The translations under genes and the position numbers were made by a program. The notes below the pieces were generated by a model. It did no database searches and was not told the DNA's origin. It worked only from the letters and a program-made list of their open reading frames with translations. From the NCBI RefSeq assembly GCF_017591425.1, contig NW_024467120.1, forward strand, positions 3,224,001 through 3,288,000: DNA of 64,000 nt. Direction: 5' to 3'. The stretch is from Ochotona curzoniae (taxonomy: Eukaryota; Chordata; Mammalia; Lagomorpha; Ochotonidae). Shown in pieces: positions 45,884 to 57,742 of the stretch (position 1 is its first letter; each line of letters starts with the position of its first letter).

Positions 45884-46217
45884 GGGCCCGGTGCAGTGGC
45901 GCAAGTGGTTAAGTTCCTCGCCTTGCACGCCTGGGATCCCATATGGTGCCGGTTCTATCCCAGCAGCCCCGCTTCCCTTCCAGCTCCCTGCTTGTGGCCC
46001 GGGAAAGCAGTCGAGGACAGCCCAAAGCTTTGGGACCCTGCACCTGCGTGGGAGACCCAGAAGAGTCGCCTGGCTTCAGATCGGCATAGCATCAGCCGTT
46101 GTGCTCACTTGGGGAGTGAATCATCGGACAGAAGATCTTCCTCTGTGTCTCTCCTCTCTGTATATCTGCCTTTCCAATAAAAAATAATAATAATAAAAAT
46201 AAATCTTTAAAAAAAAA
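45884..46217 (+). mobile_element. Young CSINE, near-complete
   Basis: The clearest plus-strand copy. The head 'gggcccggtgcagtggcgca' at 45884 contains an A-box-like 'gtggcgcaagtgg' and a B-box-like 'ggttctatccc' at 45950-45960. Then come 'cttgtggcccgggaaagcag', 'ctttgggaccctgcacctgc', the CT-rich 'cctctgtgtctctcctctct' and the tail 'ttccaataaaaaataataata'. Flanked by a perfect 'ctaatttgagg' (45873-45883 and 46218-46228). Internal pol III promoter, non-coding, dependent on L1 machinery. Confidence 0.97.
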
Positions 46218-46229
46218 CTAATTTGAGGA

Positions 46230-46925
46230 TGGGGGAAGACTCAATAGGCTTATAGAGAAATCATTGGGAAGCAGGTGGGAAAGTGACTCAGACTTCCAAG
46301 CAATCCAATGGAACAGTCCAGATTCTTTTTCCAGACTGCTTTGGTCAAAGGTCTTCCTGGGGAATAACTCAGCATTTCTGGCTGTTTCAGGCAACCTCCT
46401 ATGTAAGCCCAAAACTACAAGATGTGAACGGCATGGGAGAGTCCTGTGTATCCTAAGACAGGAAAGTGAGTGTGATTCTCTCACTTCTGCCCTACGACTC
46501 TCTGCCCGGGCAATCTGGTTATGACACAAATAGCACCTTAGTTCAGTCTTTTTCAGAGCACATGCAAAGACAGCTCTCCAGGTTATACAGACTGTGGTTT
46601 CTCAACTCCCTCCATCACTCAACCTCTTTGTAGGCATCCTACCACCAATTATTAAGGTCTGCTTAGAAGATGGGGATTGTGATAAGACCAGTGACTCTCG
46701 GGTGTAGGAACCCTTTGCCTCTTTTGTGCAGCAAAGTGAATGAGATTCCTCTAGTTAGGAGGCTCAAAGTGGAAGAGCCCTTGACCCCCCAACCAGGTGC
46801 AGCTGCAGACCCTTGTCTGGCTTTGGGTTGCATTTGTGACCAGCAGCTGTAAGTGGGTTATACACAGCGTGGGATTTGCTGCCCCCAAACTCAGGCAGCT
46901 ACTCAAACTTCGATGCTTTAGTGTG
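46230..46925. other. Unique sequence, no recognised feature
   Basis: Nothing recognised. Two opposite-strand overlapping frames at 46218-46529 have no domain signature. Confidence 0.35.
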
Positions 46926-46929
46926 AATG

Positions 46930-47230
46930 GTTGATTAAGGGTGGCGACTTGCTATCACGATGGCCCCTGAGGAGCAGGGCTGGCGGGAGGTCTCTGGGTC
47001 ACTGGAGGTGTGCCTTGGTTCTCCAGAAGGCTTGGCTTTCTCCTTCCCAACTCACCATGTGATCATCTGCTACGCCCACTGTGGTTGATCTTCATCAGGC
47101 CCTGGAGTCTGGGACTTCCCAGGCCTGCAACCTCTAACCGTGAGTGGAAGCCTTTTCTTTCAGAAATAAAATAAAATAAAATTAGACTTCTCAGCCATTT
47201 TGCTTAAAGGCAACCAAAAAGCAGATTAAA
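46930..47230 (+). mobile_element. MaLR-type LTR
   Basis: The 3' half fits a MaLR LTR: 'ctaaccgtgagtggaagccttttctttcagaaataaa' (47133-47169), then 'ctcagccattttgcttaaaggcaac' and '...agcagattaaagataac', where intact copies have 'cagccattttgttatagcaac...agcagactaag'. The 5' limit is uncertain. Confidence 0.6.
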
Positions 47231-47234
47231 GATA

Positions 47235-48130
47235 ACTTAGTAGGTTGGAGCATTATGCTTTCTTAATGCTAGAGAATGCAACATGGTGATGCAAATTATC
47301 CTCCACTTTGGAGGAGATGGTAGGAAATTCTTAGTTGACTAAACTCCAAGAATCTTCACCATGTATCATATCTTGGGAATTAACATCCAGCCTTGGGCTC
47401 AAATATGCTTTACCCCAAAGGCCAGGATACTTGCTACTGTTTTGCTCACTCAATATCCAATCAATATAGTGGCGCAGAATGCAATCCCATGGGATGGTAA
47501 CGTCATTGTGTTTGCTACAGATGAGCTCAAGGCCTCCAGCAGGCTGTCAATGAAGATGCATTGCTGCTGGATGTGAATAAATCGCACTGAGTGGTGTCTG
47601 CGTATTGATGCTGGGGAAAGGTGTTAGCTTGATTGACATCTGCATCTCAGACTGCAGGGACTGCTCCGTAAGACCACAGACCATATGTTTGTCAGCATCT
47701 GCAATTACCCCCTTTGTCAGCCAAGTTTCCCAAATTCCGGCTGTGCTCCTTGGTCCCCACAAGCCGCAAAGACTAAAGACATGAACCAGGGATATGAATG
47801 GTGTCGCTTCCTTCCTGTCTTCCAGCTCCCTGATTTAGGCAGCACTTCTGCAATACCCCCTGGAATGTGTGTTCACAATTTGTGCAGCAACTCCCAGATA
47901 GCCTTTCTTCCAATAATAGCTCTCTTTCCATGAGCCGGGGAACAACTGTAGGAGCTCTTTAACTGCCCAATTATGCATTTAGGACCATGGAAAATGGCCA
48001 TGAATGTGGACACAAAGAACCCATTCAACTGTGAGAAAAACTGATCAAAACGTTCCTTCTCATAAATTCTCACTTCTAGTCTGGCGGACTGTCTTCATGG
48101 AACACCAGATCTGTATCAGGTAGCTTCTGC
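47235..48130. other. Unassigned sequence after an LTR
   Basis: I see no reliable match. The stretch 47440-47580 could be a worn retroviral internal region downstream of the LTR, but no protein frame survives to show it. Confidence 0.25.
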
Positions 48131-48134
48131 ACAA

Positions 48135-48355
48135 CAAACTAGCTTTATTTTTTTTAAATATAAGAAGCAAACACTGAGAGAGAGAGGGGACCCCGGGGCT
48201 TACTCTCCAAACACCTGCAACAGCATCAAGGCAGGTGATGGAGCCAGATACTGGAAATCAGAATCAAAATCAGAACCCGTATATGGGTGATCATGGCCTG
48301 CTCCCCCACAGGTGCAATTAGCATGATGCTAGAGTCAGGATGTAGCGCTAAGCCC
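48135..48355 (-). mobile_element. Old lagomorph SINE, worn
   Basis: 'agctttattttttttaaatataagaagc' at the tail, 'gagagagagagg', 'cttactctccaaacacctgcaacagc', and 'gaacccgtatatgggtga' in the head region. Minus strand and strongly diverged. Confidence 0.65.
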
Positions 48356-48359
48356 CAAA

Positions 48360-50190
48360 CTGGGGTACTCTGTTATAGAACAGAGACATCTTAACTGATA
48401 TCTTTACCACTAGATTAAGCATCTGCTTCTGAGAAACTACTCATGAAGAACAGAGGACATAAGCTCATGTACATGGGATGCAGCTCAAAGATGCTACCCA
48501 GCAGAGCCTCCATCTCTGGTACTCCTCCTACCTAGGTACAAAGGCACCCTGCCAATGGTAGCAAAAACACTTCGGGGAAGGCTGTGAGGATGCCAGGTAC
48601 ATAGAGAACACTGAGCATCCTCTGATGAGCTCCTCTGGACCTGAAGTTTTGTCAGTTAAGCAGATTAGCTTTAGCAATTTGTCACCTATTTCGCAGTGCC
48701 AGAAATGCATGATTGATGACCCACCAGCAAAGTCCCCTGAAGGGCAAGGCATCCTGGTCACTCTATCCTCTGGTATTAACCACAACCAGCTTGTCTCCCA
48801 CAGTCCACTTGCCCTCGATCATTCTGAGATCTCACCATTCCCTCCAAGGCCACTCTCATCACCTCCTACTTTATCCCTAGACTCGACAGCGTCACCTGCA
48901 AGCAGAGCTGCTGATTCATCCTCGCTTGCCTTCTTGCTCCTGTGGTAGAGGATGAGTTTGGGAATGGATGAGTGGTACTAGAAAAGACTTTCTCAAGGAG
49001 AGAAAAGATATTTAATGCTAAGAAGAAACACCAATTAAACAGAGAGTAAGTGGGAATGTACATAACCATAAACACATTTTCAATTATGCATGTGTGCTCT
49101 GTGTGTATACACACATGTTGTATGCTCACGTGAACACATGCACTGGGAGGACGCGTCTGAACTTCTTAAAGACAGTAGGAAAGCAAATTACACATGCTTC
49201 CTTTCATTTAAAAGTTAGCATTACTTAAGTAAAAATATTACATATAACAAAAATATGAATGTGTTCTTGGTAAAGTCTAAAAATGACTAGTGTTAACCAT
49301 GTCTCCACAACTCGAGCATTTGTCTCTAACATATTGTACGAGGGTCACATGGCCTACTGGTGCAAGGCCGGGGCTAAACGCCAAGTGTCTCAGCTCAGTT
49401 GGACAACCTGACTAATCCCTCACACACAGAGAGGCACCTGTTAAAACGCAGAAAACATGCAGCTTTGATGCTCCGTGTTTGCCCTAGTGAAAGTCCTCAC
49501 CAAGCTCCTCAGGAGTTCGCCTGGCTGCCAGGCCAATGGCTGCTTATTCACCTGCCTGCTGGATCCCGCCAGGGCACTTTCCTCGGGCCACCTTCTCACT
49601 GCATACTGCCCGCCCTCTCCCATCACATCAATTAGCGCCTGGTGGTGCTGTCAGACCTCTGCGTGCTTAACAACTGTTTGGGAAGCAGGATGGAAATGAG
49701 GATCTTTAAGAGATCCTTTCCCAAAGGACTTGACGGGAGAGGGAGTTTTTATATGCACAAATGGATTTGTCTCAAAATATTAGAAACCCAGAGTAATGCT
49801 GCTAGGATTCCCAATGTCAGCTTGCAGTCCAGAGCTTTCTGAATGCCTGAAATTCAGATGAATCCTGCCACCTTAAGTTCATTGGTCCCACACACCTACC
49901 CCGCATCGCCATGTGCTCACCAGGACCCTGCTGCCTCCTGGGAGCCTGACACAAGGCTGGGCCTAACTTCTCCACAGTTGTCAACCACACCTAATTCCTC
50001 CTGTGACTCCCCTCTCTCTTTCTATCTCCTTTATTCATCTCTAATATCTTAATCTCGCTCAAAAACAGAAAAAGCCACCGGCAGGGTCTTTCCTTCCCAG
50101 ATCTCTGAGGCTGGTGACTGTGATGGCTGCTGCCTGCTTTAAGAGAGGAAGAGAGAATCTGAGGGGATTTCAAGAAGTTTGCACAGAAGT
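48360..50190. other. Unique sequence, no recognised feature
   Basis: About 1.8 kb with nothing recognised. Confidence 0.35.
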
Positions 50191-50191
50191 A

Positions 50192-50287
50192 AAATTCCAA
50201 GATAACTTTATTTTGGTGCAAATAACTTGAAATCCACACATCATTTTTCATAACACTCATTTTCCATGATCGTTAAAGATCTCCTAT
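50192..50287. mobile_element. Mariner-like MITE fragment (copy 7)
   Basis: 'aactttattttggtgcaaataacttgaaatccacacatcatttttcataacactcattttccatgat' (50204-50270) contains the family core and one end ('ccatgatcgttaaagatctcc'). Confidence 0.65.
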
Positions 50288-50289
50288 TT

Positions 50290-52785
50290 AGCAATAAACA
50301 TATGAATACTTCCACGAAATTTTTCCAAAACTATATAAAGGTAAGATTTGGTAGTAAATTTTGATAGAAGCTTCAGGAATAATGAAGGGACAGGGAAAAG
50401 AGCAGTAAGTGCAGTTACTGTGCAGCTGATGGCTGGGAGCTGGTGTTTTGCTTTCTGGCTTTGTTTTGTAAAGGCAGGCAGGCAGATGGAACCCACTTGC
50501 ATATTCTGGTTTGCTACCCCACATGGCTGGAGCCAGGAGCCAGGACCTCACTAAGACCATCTCCTGGCCCATGATTCCAACATCCTGAGTGTTCCTTCTG
50601 CAAAGCTCCTTTATCCCACTCTTAGCCTAACTCAACCATGACTGTAGACCAACTTCCCAAACTCAGATGGACCATAGGTAAATTTCTAATTGCTGAGGTA
50701 TATCCCCCTCCTTGATACATATCATGAGTTGGCCCTTTTGGAATTGCTTTCATATTGGCCATAGTGTGACCACAATCATATTTTTCATCTCTTTGGCTCG
50801 TGAGAATCATTGAGCAGTCAGTCAGCGCAAAGACTGCTTCAGTCTCTCCAAGGGGACAGCTCCCTTTTTCTGCCCCCCCCCCCATCTCGTGGTTTCCTCG
50901 CTGTTGCTAATGACAGTGCCAATGCAGTTTGTAGCAAGGAAATTCAATTTGGAAGGATGAGGGTGACAGAAGGAGAACCTCTTATAATTAAACTCAAAAT
51001 ATCCACAGAGCTGGAACTGGAATCCCTGATTCAGCGAGTGCTTTGCTCGGTGGATTATATGACAGTTCAACAGCCCTGGTGCCTCTATCGGAGGACTTGG
51101 TGAGCCTGGGCTGCTTCCTTGTAAAGCCTGCTCCTTAGAAAGACATCAGGCTCTGGCGGTCCCTGCCAGTACTTAGCACCTTCCATTTCCTAGTGGCAGC
51201 AGCTTTGATGTCGTCATGGCGTGAGCTATTTTCATTTGCCTCCAGGTCTTTGTCTCACAAAGACAAGCATTCTAAAAGTGCAGAGCAAGTTCAAGGGTTT
51301 CCAGCAGGAACAACATTTATTGAACAGTGGCAGAGAAAACATACATTTCACGCATGAGTGCAGTCGTTGTGAGCGAGCCAGGGGACTGTCCTGAGACAGA
51401 AGGGGTGGCGGAGGGGAAGAGGCAGCACACGTGTGGCACCTCCGGCCAGGGTCCCTGGGGAAAGAGCTCTGTCCAGGTGCTGGCTGCGCTTAGGAGGCTG
51501 GGGTGCTATCTTCACACATGTGAAGCCACCTGGGAATTTTATCATCCTCTCCACAAGCTCCACCAGGAGCTTAGCATCCATTTTTTTTTCATGGTATCCA
51601 TCCTTTCTGTTGCTTATGAAACAGGTGCATTCTCAGGTGGTGATTTAAAGAATAGATAGAAGATAGTCTTACATTGTGGCTTGCAGGGACTTCAGACCCA
51701 TATAGATCTGAATTATCTCCCTAGTTATACTACATCCGTTATGTTTTCAAATCCTTAAATCCAGAGTATAAAACCATACATGTGTCCTAAATGGCAAACT
51801 CAAACACTTGCTCCAGCTGGAAAGAGGGAAGACTGGCATGTTTATTTTTACAGAACAAGAAAATCAAGTCATTCGACCCTCATCTGAGCAGAAAGAACAA
51901 TATGAGTAAAGACAAATAAGACAGATGTTCTAGTGGCTATTTTGACAAGGGGTCAATTGTAGGAAAAAGAAAAAACCTTAATGATGTGTATTATGAATAA
52001 TAATTTTAAAGAAATTTTAAAATTTGGAAGCATAGTTTGCAATCAGATAAATAAATTAATTGGTCTTTTAACAATATTCAACAATGTATAGTAATCAGAT
52101 AATAGTGGCTGATGCTACCTATCAGTCATATTTAGTAGAAAAGTAAGTTTTGTTGCTGATGGCAATACAAAGAGAAGATATGGCCTGTGAATTTCCAATC
52201 TGGATGGACTTGAAAAATACACTATCTAAGAGGGTCTCTGTTTCCAACTCCTGTTAAATAAGAGAAGTGATAGTTCTAGATCAAGCCATCACCAACGCTC
52301 TGGGAAGCAAGAGGCACCTGTTAAACAGCCAATCCACTCCTTGTCAATCCTCACAGTTGAGTGAGTCACTTCTTCCCCCAGATGTTCTTAACTCTATCTG
52401 AAAGCTGTACCCTTGGCCTGGAAATCCATGCTTTCCTCCTGGATTCTCATCTTTCCAAAAGTTAATTCATTCCTAATTTATGCCAAATTTTGGAATGCAC
52501 CTCATGTATGAATGTGACCTAAAAGATCCTTTGCTGAGTTTGACACGAGAGTTAGGACGGGTGCAAGAAGACCCCAGTATGGGGGGAAATCACCACAGAG
52601 GCTATTGGAGGAACGAGGAGCCTCTGAGAGGGAACAGAGGGGGGATCTTCAGTAAAAAGAGCTTGAAGGCCAATCAGAGATGTTACAAGAGGAATATTTA
52701 AGAAAAGTTACTGTGTGGTACGCAATAGAAACCTTTATTCTTTGGTAAATTTCCATGTTATACAGATTGACCAAAGCTCATAAAT
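50290..52785. other. Unique sequence, no recognised feature
   Basis: About 2.5 kb with no repeat I can name. A C-run lies at 50872-50883. A 110-codon frame at 51327-51659 overlaps an opposite-strand frame and has no recognisable domain. Confidence 0.35.
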
Positions 52786-52789
52786 CCAG

Positions 52790-52960
52790 ACTAGAGATTT
52801 TCAACTTTGGCTGTGTGTTGCAATCAACCTGAAGAAACTTTAGTAAATATCCAGTGTATTGGCTTCAGCTCCAGTTGTTCTGACATACTTGGTCTTAAGT
52901 GAAGCCTGAGCATCGGGATTTTCGAAAACATCTGCAAGTATTTGAATGTGATTTCAAACC
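52790..52960 (+). mobile_element. MER5-like hAT MITE
   Basis: 'agagattttcaactttggctgtgtgttgcaatcaacctg' (52793-52831), 'ggcttcagctccagttgttctgacatacttgg' and 'gaagcctgagcatcgggattttcgaaaacatctgc' follow the MER5/MER20 layout. Confidence 0.65.
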
Positions 52961-52964
52961 CAGT

Positions 52965-54115
52965 GGCGTAGGGTTTGGGGCAAGGCCTGCAATCCTCCTT
53001 TGATTCATCGGAGTCCTCCAGTGTTCAGACCACACAACGCACTGGGCCTAGCTCAGACCAATTTAATCAGCATCCCTGCGCATCTTCTTTTCTTAGCTTT
53101 TCCAAGGGACTGTAATGCAAGATGGAGTTGGAAAGCTACTGGTTCGAGCAGCGAGTTTCATCAGGGCCTGAAAGACAGGCTGAATGCTTTAAGATGCTAT
53201 AGGGGCTGCTTGCTAATGGCACTAAGTGGCTAATTCTCTGGCATGTCTCACTCCCAAAAAGTATTTGCCAGCGCATACTAAGCATATGGTAAAGCTATTG
53301 GAAGCCTGGAATTGCTGACCCCTCCCTTCGGACAAAAAGAGATGTGAGATATTTGGGCTTCAGGAAAACATCTTTATTTGGTTTAAAGAATAGTTGCTTT
53401 AAGGCTAGATTTTTTTTTGCTACAAAGCACTTCAAAGTTATGAATGATAGAAACTATGTTATAAAATCTTTGGTGTGGAAGAAACAAGATCACTTTAGGA
53501 GAGTTGAGATCTTTTCAATCTTGTGCTATAAATCAGACAGGCTGCTCTCGCAGCAAGAAGGCCTCTTCACAAGTCAGCATTATAATACATATAATAATCC
53601 CTGACTGCTGAGACATTTGGGGCTCACATTTGTAAGCAGCTCCCCTCATGCAGATGCACACAGGCACAGTTTCTCAATGCCTTCACAAGCACACACAAGC
53701 ACACACGCACGTACACACGTACACACTTGTTGCATGCAATGGGGACATGCATGTTGGCACACACCTGACATTTTCTTAGCTACATTCACAAGCAGACTCC
53801 CACCCTCACGTGATTCCTTTTCCCGGAGACTGTAGAAATCTGCTGTTGTTCATACACACAAGAGTAGATAACCACTATTGCAACCAAGTCAGTTGCTGGA
53901 GAGTCACCAAAGTTTCATTGGCTTTTTTTTTTAAGTCAGTGGTTTTTTTTTGTTTGTTTTTTTCTTTTAATTTCTTTGGTTTTGTTGTTTGTTTGGTGAA
54001 ATTAATTCCTTGTGCAAGACAGAGCTGTAATTACTGAACAAGTCTGTGTTTTGTCACTCTGAGTACTACTGACATATCAAGAGCTTAAGAAAAGTGATAC
54101 CAAAATGACCCTCAT
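52965..54115. other. Unique sequence with CA-rich patch
   Basis: A (CA)/(CACG)-rich segment sits at 53650-53730 and T-rich tracts at 53920-53990. No gene recognised. Confidence 0.4.
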
Positions 54116-54116
54116 G

Positions 54117-54130
54117 GTACCTGAATTCTA
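54117..54130. repeat. Left 14-bp target-site duplication of the U2 insertion
   Basis: 'gtacctgaattcta', identical to 54164-54177. Confidence 0.95.
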
Positions 54131-54163
54131 CACTTGATCTTAGCCAAAAGGTCGAGAAGCGAT
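54128..54163 (-). pseudogene. U2 snRNA 5'-fragment retropseudogene
   Basis: Read on the minus strand, 54163 to 54128 matches the first 36 nt of U2 snRNA, the segment that includes the start of the branch-point recognition region. The only difference I see from the canonical sequence is G-to-A at position 12 (GGCC to GACC). The copy stops at nt 36, has no A-tail, and lies between perfect 14-bp duplications at 54117-54130 and 54164-54177. With no snRNA promoter and a missing 3' four-fifths, it cannot be a functional U2 gene. The last three U2 bases (TAG) coincide with the first three bases of the duplication in sense orientation. Confidence 0.95.
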
Positions 54164-54177
54164 GTACCTGAATTCTA
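54164..54177. repeat. Right 14-bp target-site duplication of the U2 insertion
   Basis: 'gtacctgaattcta'. The empty site would read TTCT/AATA, one base from the L1 endonuclease consensus TTTT/AA. Confidence 0.95.
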
Positions 54178-54179
54178 AT

Positions 54180-54765
54180 AAACAATTTTCAGTGCTGTAG
54201 TGTCATTATGAAAAGAAAAAAAGCCTGAAAAAAAAAGATGAATCACGGGTCTGACCCAAACATAGATGAGAGCTATTGAGAGTCCGGGGTGGAGAGACAG
54301 GCATGATTCCCACCACCAGACGGCTGCTTGAACTTCAGACAAAGCCAAGAGATCCACACCTGTAAGTTAAGATCCAGTTGATGCTCACTCACCCCCATTC
54401 CAAGGAAACAGGCAGGTCTTTACCAACACAGGTGAGAGGGTGCAGGCAGGGTTTGTTTTCTTGTGTTTTACCATAACAAAGTAATAAATAAAGTGAAAAC
54501 CTTAATCATGATATCACTTACCAATATGGAATCTTTTTTAATTGGGTGTGAATCTGTCAGTGGAGTCCTGTGCCACATTGATTGTGTGATTAAAATGGGT
54601 TTGCTTCCCTTCGCTTTGGTGAGTCAGAACCCCAGGGCAATTCGCTCAGGTTATACTCCATCTTTCTCCAAAGGTCAGAAGAAACAGCGGCAGCCAAACC
54701 AGCCAGGGAATGTGGAGGTGAGAGGCATGCAGGCAGCGCCGTGAGGGGGCGGAGTGGCCAGCTGT
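54180..54765. other. Unique sequence, no recognised feature
   Basis: Nothing recognised. Confidence 0.4.
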
Positions 54766-54767
54766 GA

Positions 54768-54975
54768 AAAGACTTCTGAGAGACCTGGTTTGAAATTCCA
54801 ACTCCATCTATCAGCCATTTAACCTTGGAAGAGTCGTGTGATCCCTGTGCCTCGGTTTGTTCACTTGTAAAATGAGGACTCCTGGGTGTCTACTTCGTGG
54901 AGTTGCAACGAAGATCAAATGAGTTAATATGTGGAAGGTGCTTAGCACCAGCCCTCCATGCTTAGCTTCACTTAG
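54768..54975 (+). mobile_element. MIR SINE, well preserved
   Basis: In order: 'gagacctggtttgaaattccaactcc', 'gccatttaaccttggaagag', 'cctgtgcctcggtttgttcacttgtaaaatgagga', 'gttgcaacgaagatcaaatgagttaatatgtggaaggtgcttagcaccagccc'. This is the MIR consensus order with high similarity through the core. Plus strand. Confidence 0.95.
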
Positions 54976-54979
54976 GTAT

Positions 54980-55725
54980 CACTGATTCATCCTGCCTCTC
55001 CCTCCCACGTCCAACTCAGCAACACAACCTGCAGATTCTGTCTTCACAGCATCTCCCACGGTGCCACTGCCCTTTTCATCCCCCACTGTTACTGTCCTGG
55101 TTCATCGAGTTCTTATCGTTTCTGAAGTTACCTAGCAACTTCCACCTCGGCCTTCTCACCGACTGTCGTTCCCTCTTTCCAGTCCATCCTGAACCCCAAG
55201 GTCAGCTGCATCTAGAAGTGTTGCTCAGATCACAGAACCTTCTCGTGCAAACCTGTGTGTCAGGTGCCGACGGGACAGGGCCACTGGCGTCACTGGCGTC
55301 ACACCGCTCTGCCTTGATTATGAACTTCCCAGCTCTGATTCTTGCTCTATGTCCTCTATTCCTCAGGGCAAAGCATGAGGCATACACTGGAACAGAATGT
55401 TGCATATGCATCACACGATTCCTGACTCCCAGTCACTTCCCTTTCCTGCTTCTCCACTTTTTCCCTATGCCTCAACTGAAATTTTCTGCTTGCTGAAATC
55501 ATAACTGTTCTTTATATTAGAACTTCAATGCCAGCTCTCCTATGAATCAGACTCCCTCCAGCTCAGCAAGCGAGTCTGTGACCTCATCTTTTAAATCCTG
55601 ACAGTACTTCCTGTATATTTCTCCCCTGTGGTGCCCCCACGGTGTGCTCAAAATAATAGAAGACTAGAACAACAAATTCTTTTTTTTTTTAAAGCAAAGT
55701 TGTTGAAAAATAACCCTTCAGAACC
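54980..55725. other. Unique sequence, no recognised feature
   Basis: Pyrimidine-rich in places (54985-55180). Contains a direct 'actggcgtc' repeat at 55284 and 55293. Nothing gene-like. Confidence 0.4.
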
Positions 55726-55743
55726 TACATCTATTTTTTTTTC

Positions 55744-56076
55744 TTTTTTTTTTAAATATTTATTTTTATTATTTTTTGATTGGAAAGGCGGATATACAGA
55801 GAGGAGAGACAGAGAGGAAGATCTTCCGTCCCATGATTCACTCCCCAAGTGAGCGCAACGGGCCGATACTATGCCGATCCGAAGCCAGGAGCCTCTTCTG
55901 GGTCTCCCACGCGGGTGCAGGGTCCCAAAGCTTTGGGCCGTCCTCAACTGCTTTCCCAGGCCACAGGCAGGGAGCTGGAAAGGAAGCGGGGCTGGCGGGA
56001 TTAGAACCGGCGCCCATATGGGATCCCGGGCGTGCTAGGCCAGGACCTTAACCACTTGCGCCACCGCGCCGGGCCC
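55744..56076 (-). mobile_element. Young CSINE with long target-site duplication
   Basis: A full-length minus-strand copy, head ending 'gccaccgcgccgggccc'. Flanked by 'acatcta' plus a T-run and c at 55727-55743 and 56077-56092 (16-17 bp). Very similar over most of its length to the copy at 57414-57742, with CpGs kept ('cacgcgggtgc', 'cggcgccc'), so it is recent. Confidence 0.96.
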
Positions 56077-56092
56077 ACATCTATTTTTTTTC

Positions 56093-56370
56093 AAGGATTT
56101 ATTTTATTTACTTAAAAGGCAAAAAGAGAGAGAGAAAGAGAGAAAGACATCTTCCATCTGCTGATTGACATCCAAAATGACTGCAAGAGCTGGGACTGGG
56201 GCCAGGCTGAAGCCAGGAGCCAGAAGTCACATTTGGGTCTCTTATGTAGGCAGCAGGGGTCCCAGTTACTTCTGCTGCTTTCCTAGGCTCATGAGCAGGG
56301 AGTTGAATCCGAAGCAGAGCAGGAGGGACTTGAATCCCTGTCACCAGCAGCAGCCTAACCAGCTCTACCC
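56093..56370 (-). mobile_element. Old lagomorph SINE
   Basis: A minus-strand diverged copy directly right of the young SINE: 'aaggatttattttatttacttaaaaggc', a GA tract (56123-56150), 'actggggccaggctgaagccagg', 'ctgctgctttcctagg' and a head near 'cagcagcctaacc'. The young copy landed at or just beyond its tail. Confidence 0.88.
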
Positions 56371-56374
56371 TGAA

Positions 56375-57394
56375 GACAACCCATGTAACATGTCTAAATG
56401 CTCCTTAGGGACCAGGAATTCGATTGGGTCCTCCCTTTTGCTGCAAGCCTCTGGATGCCATCTTTGGAGTTCAGGGACAGGTTAAAGCTAAAAGGAAGGC
56501 GGGAGAGTAGAGACCTGTGATCACAAAGTTGTGCAAAGCAAGAACTAGTGAGTCCCCCTGGGCCTGCATCTTTCCTCTAAGTGCCTCTGGTTCCTCCCAG
56601 TCTTCCTTGTTCTTGTCAAACTATCCCCACTGCTTGCTCAGGCTGGGCTTGTTTCTGGGTGGGAGTCTCTGAATGGCAGCCTGTGCGTGTCTCCATGCAT
56701 CTGTCTCTGCTAATCTGTGATGCTATTAAAGTCACGGGGATTGTGTGGATCAATATGCAAATTTATGCACCAACTACTGTGTAACTTAGCATTTTAACTT
56801 TTGAGCCAAAAGACTATATACATGGCTCCTTACCATGATTTTACTTCCCCTAGAACCTTCTGATTTTTTTGAAAAAAAAAAAAAGAAAAGAGAAAGAAAA
56901 TACCTCTCCGGCTTGTCTGGTTTCGTCATTGACTCTGTTGCTGTTTTAACAATCAAAGGAAGGCAGTCTGAGAGAATGTTCTGGAAAGAGCCAAGTGTCT
57001 TAGAATTGGCCCTGGAAAACAAGGCGAAAAAAGAGATGTACAAACTGCTAGCATATGGGAATTGAGAAGGAAATCGTCAAGCTGAAGACACTGAGCGTAA
57101 TCATTTTTAAATGGCACTGTATGAGTTGGGAAGTGTTTTGCTAACCAGTCCTTAGAGAACTGAGCTCTCCACTGGAGAAGGGGGAATCAATAATCTTAAA
57201 CGACCTGGAAAAAAAGCCAGTGTGTGGCAACACTCACGTACACATAGAATTAATGAGTGAAGCAGGCACAAGCTCGCTGTGTAGGTCTGCATACTTAGAG
57301 GAATAGATTTTTTAAAAAAAGACACAGAGCTCTGGTATTTATTTTATTGTGAAATAAATAAAGATATTTAAAGAAACTAGGTTTTTTTTTAACG
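56375..57394. other. Unique sequence, no recognised feature
   Basis: A-rich run at 56870-56900. Otherwise nothing recognised. Confidence 0.35.
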
Positions 57395-57413
57395 CCATTA
57401 TTTAAAAACTATT

Positions 57414-57742
57414 TTTTTTAAAGATTTATTTTTATTATTTTTTCATTGGAAAGGCAGATATACAGAGAGGAGAGACAGAGAGGAAGATCTTCCGTCCCAT
57501 GATTCACTCCCCAAGTGAGCGCAATGGGCGGATACTATGCCGATCCGAAGCCAGGAGCCTCTTCCCGGTCTCCCACGCGGGTGCAGGGTCCCAAAGCTTT
57601 GGGCCGTCCTCAACTGCTTTCCCAGGCCACAGGCAGGGAGCTGGAAGGGAAGCGGGGCTGGCGGGATTAGAACCGGCGCCCATATGGGATCCCGGGCGTG
57701 CAAGGCGAGGACCTTTAACCACTTGTGCCACCGCGCCATGCC
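57414..57742 (-). mobile_element. Young CSINE with 19-bp target-site duplication
   Basis: A full-length minus-strand copy, head ending 'accgcgccatgcc'. A perfect 19-bp duplication 'ccattatttaaaaactatt' occurs at 57395-57413 and 57743-57761. The length and perfection of the duplication mark it as one of the youngest insertions here. Confidence 0.97.

Noticed and set aside
54128..54163. Functional U2 snRNA gene
   Set aside because: Only 36 of about 190 nt are present, the ends are duplicated target sequence, and no snRNA promoter elements are seen.
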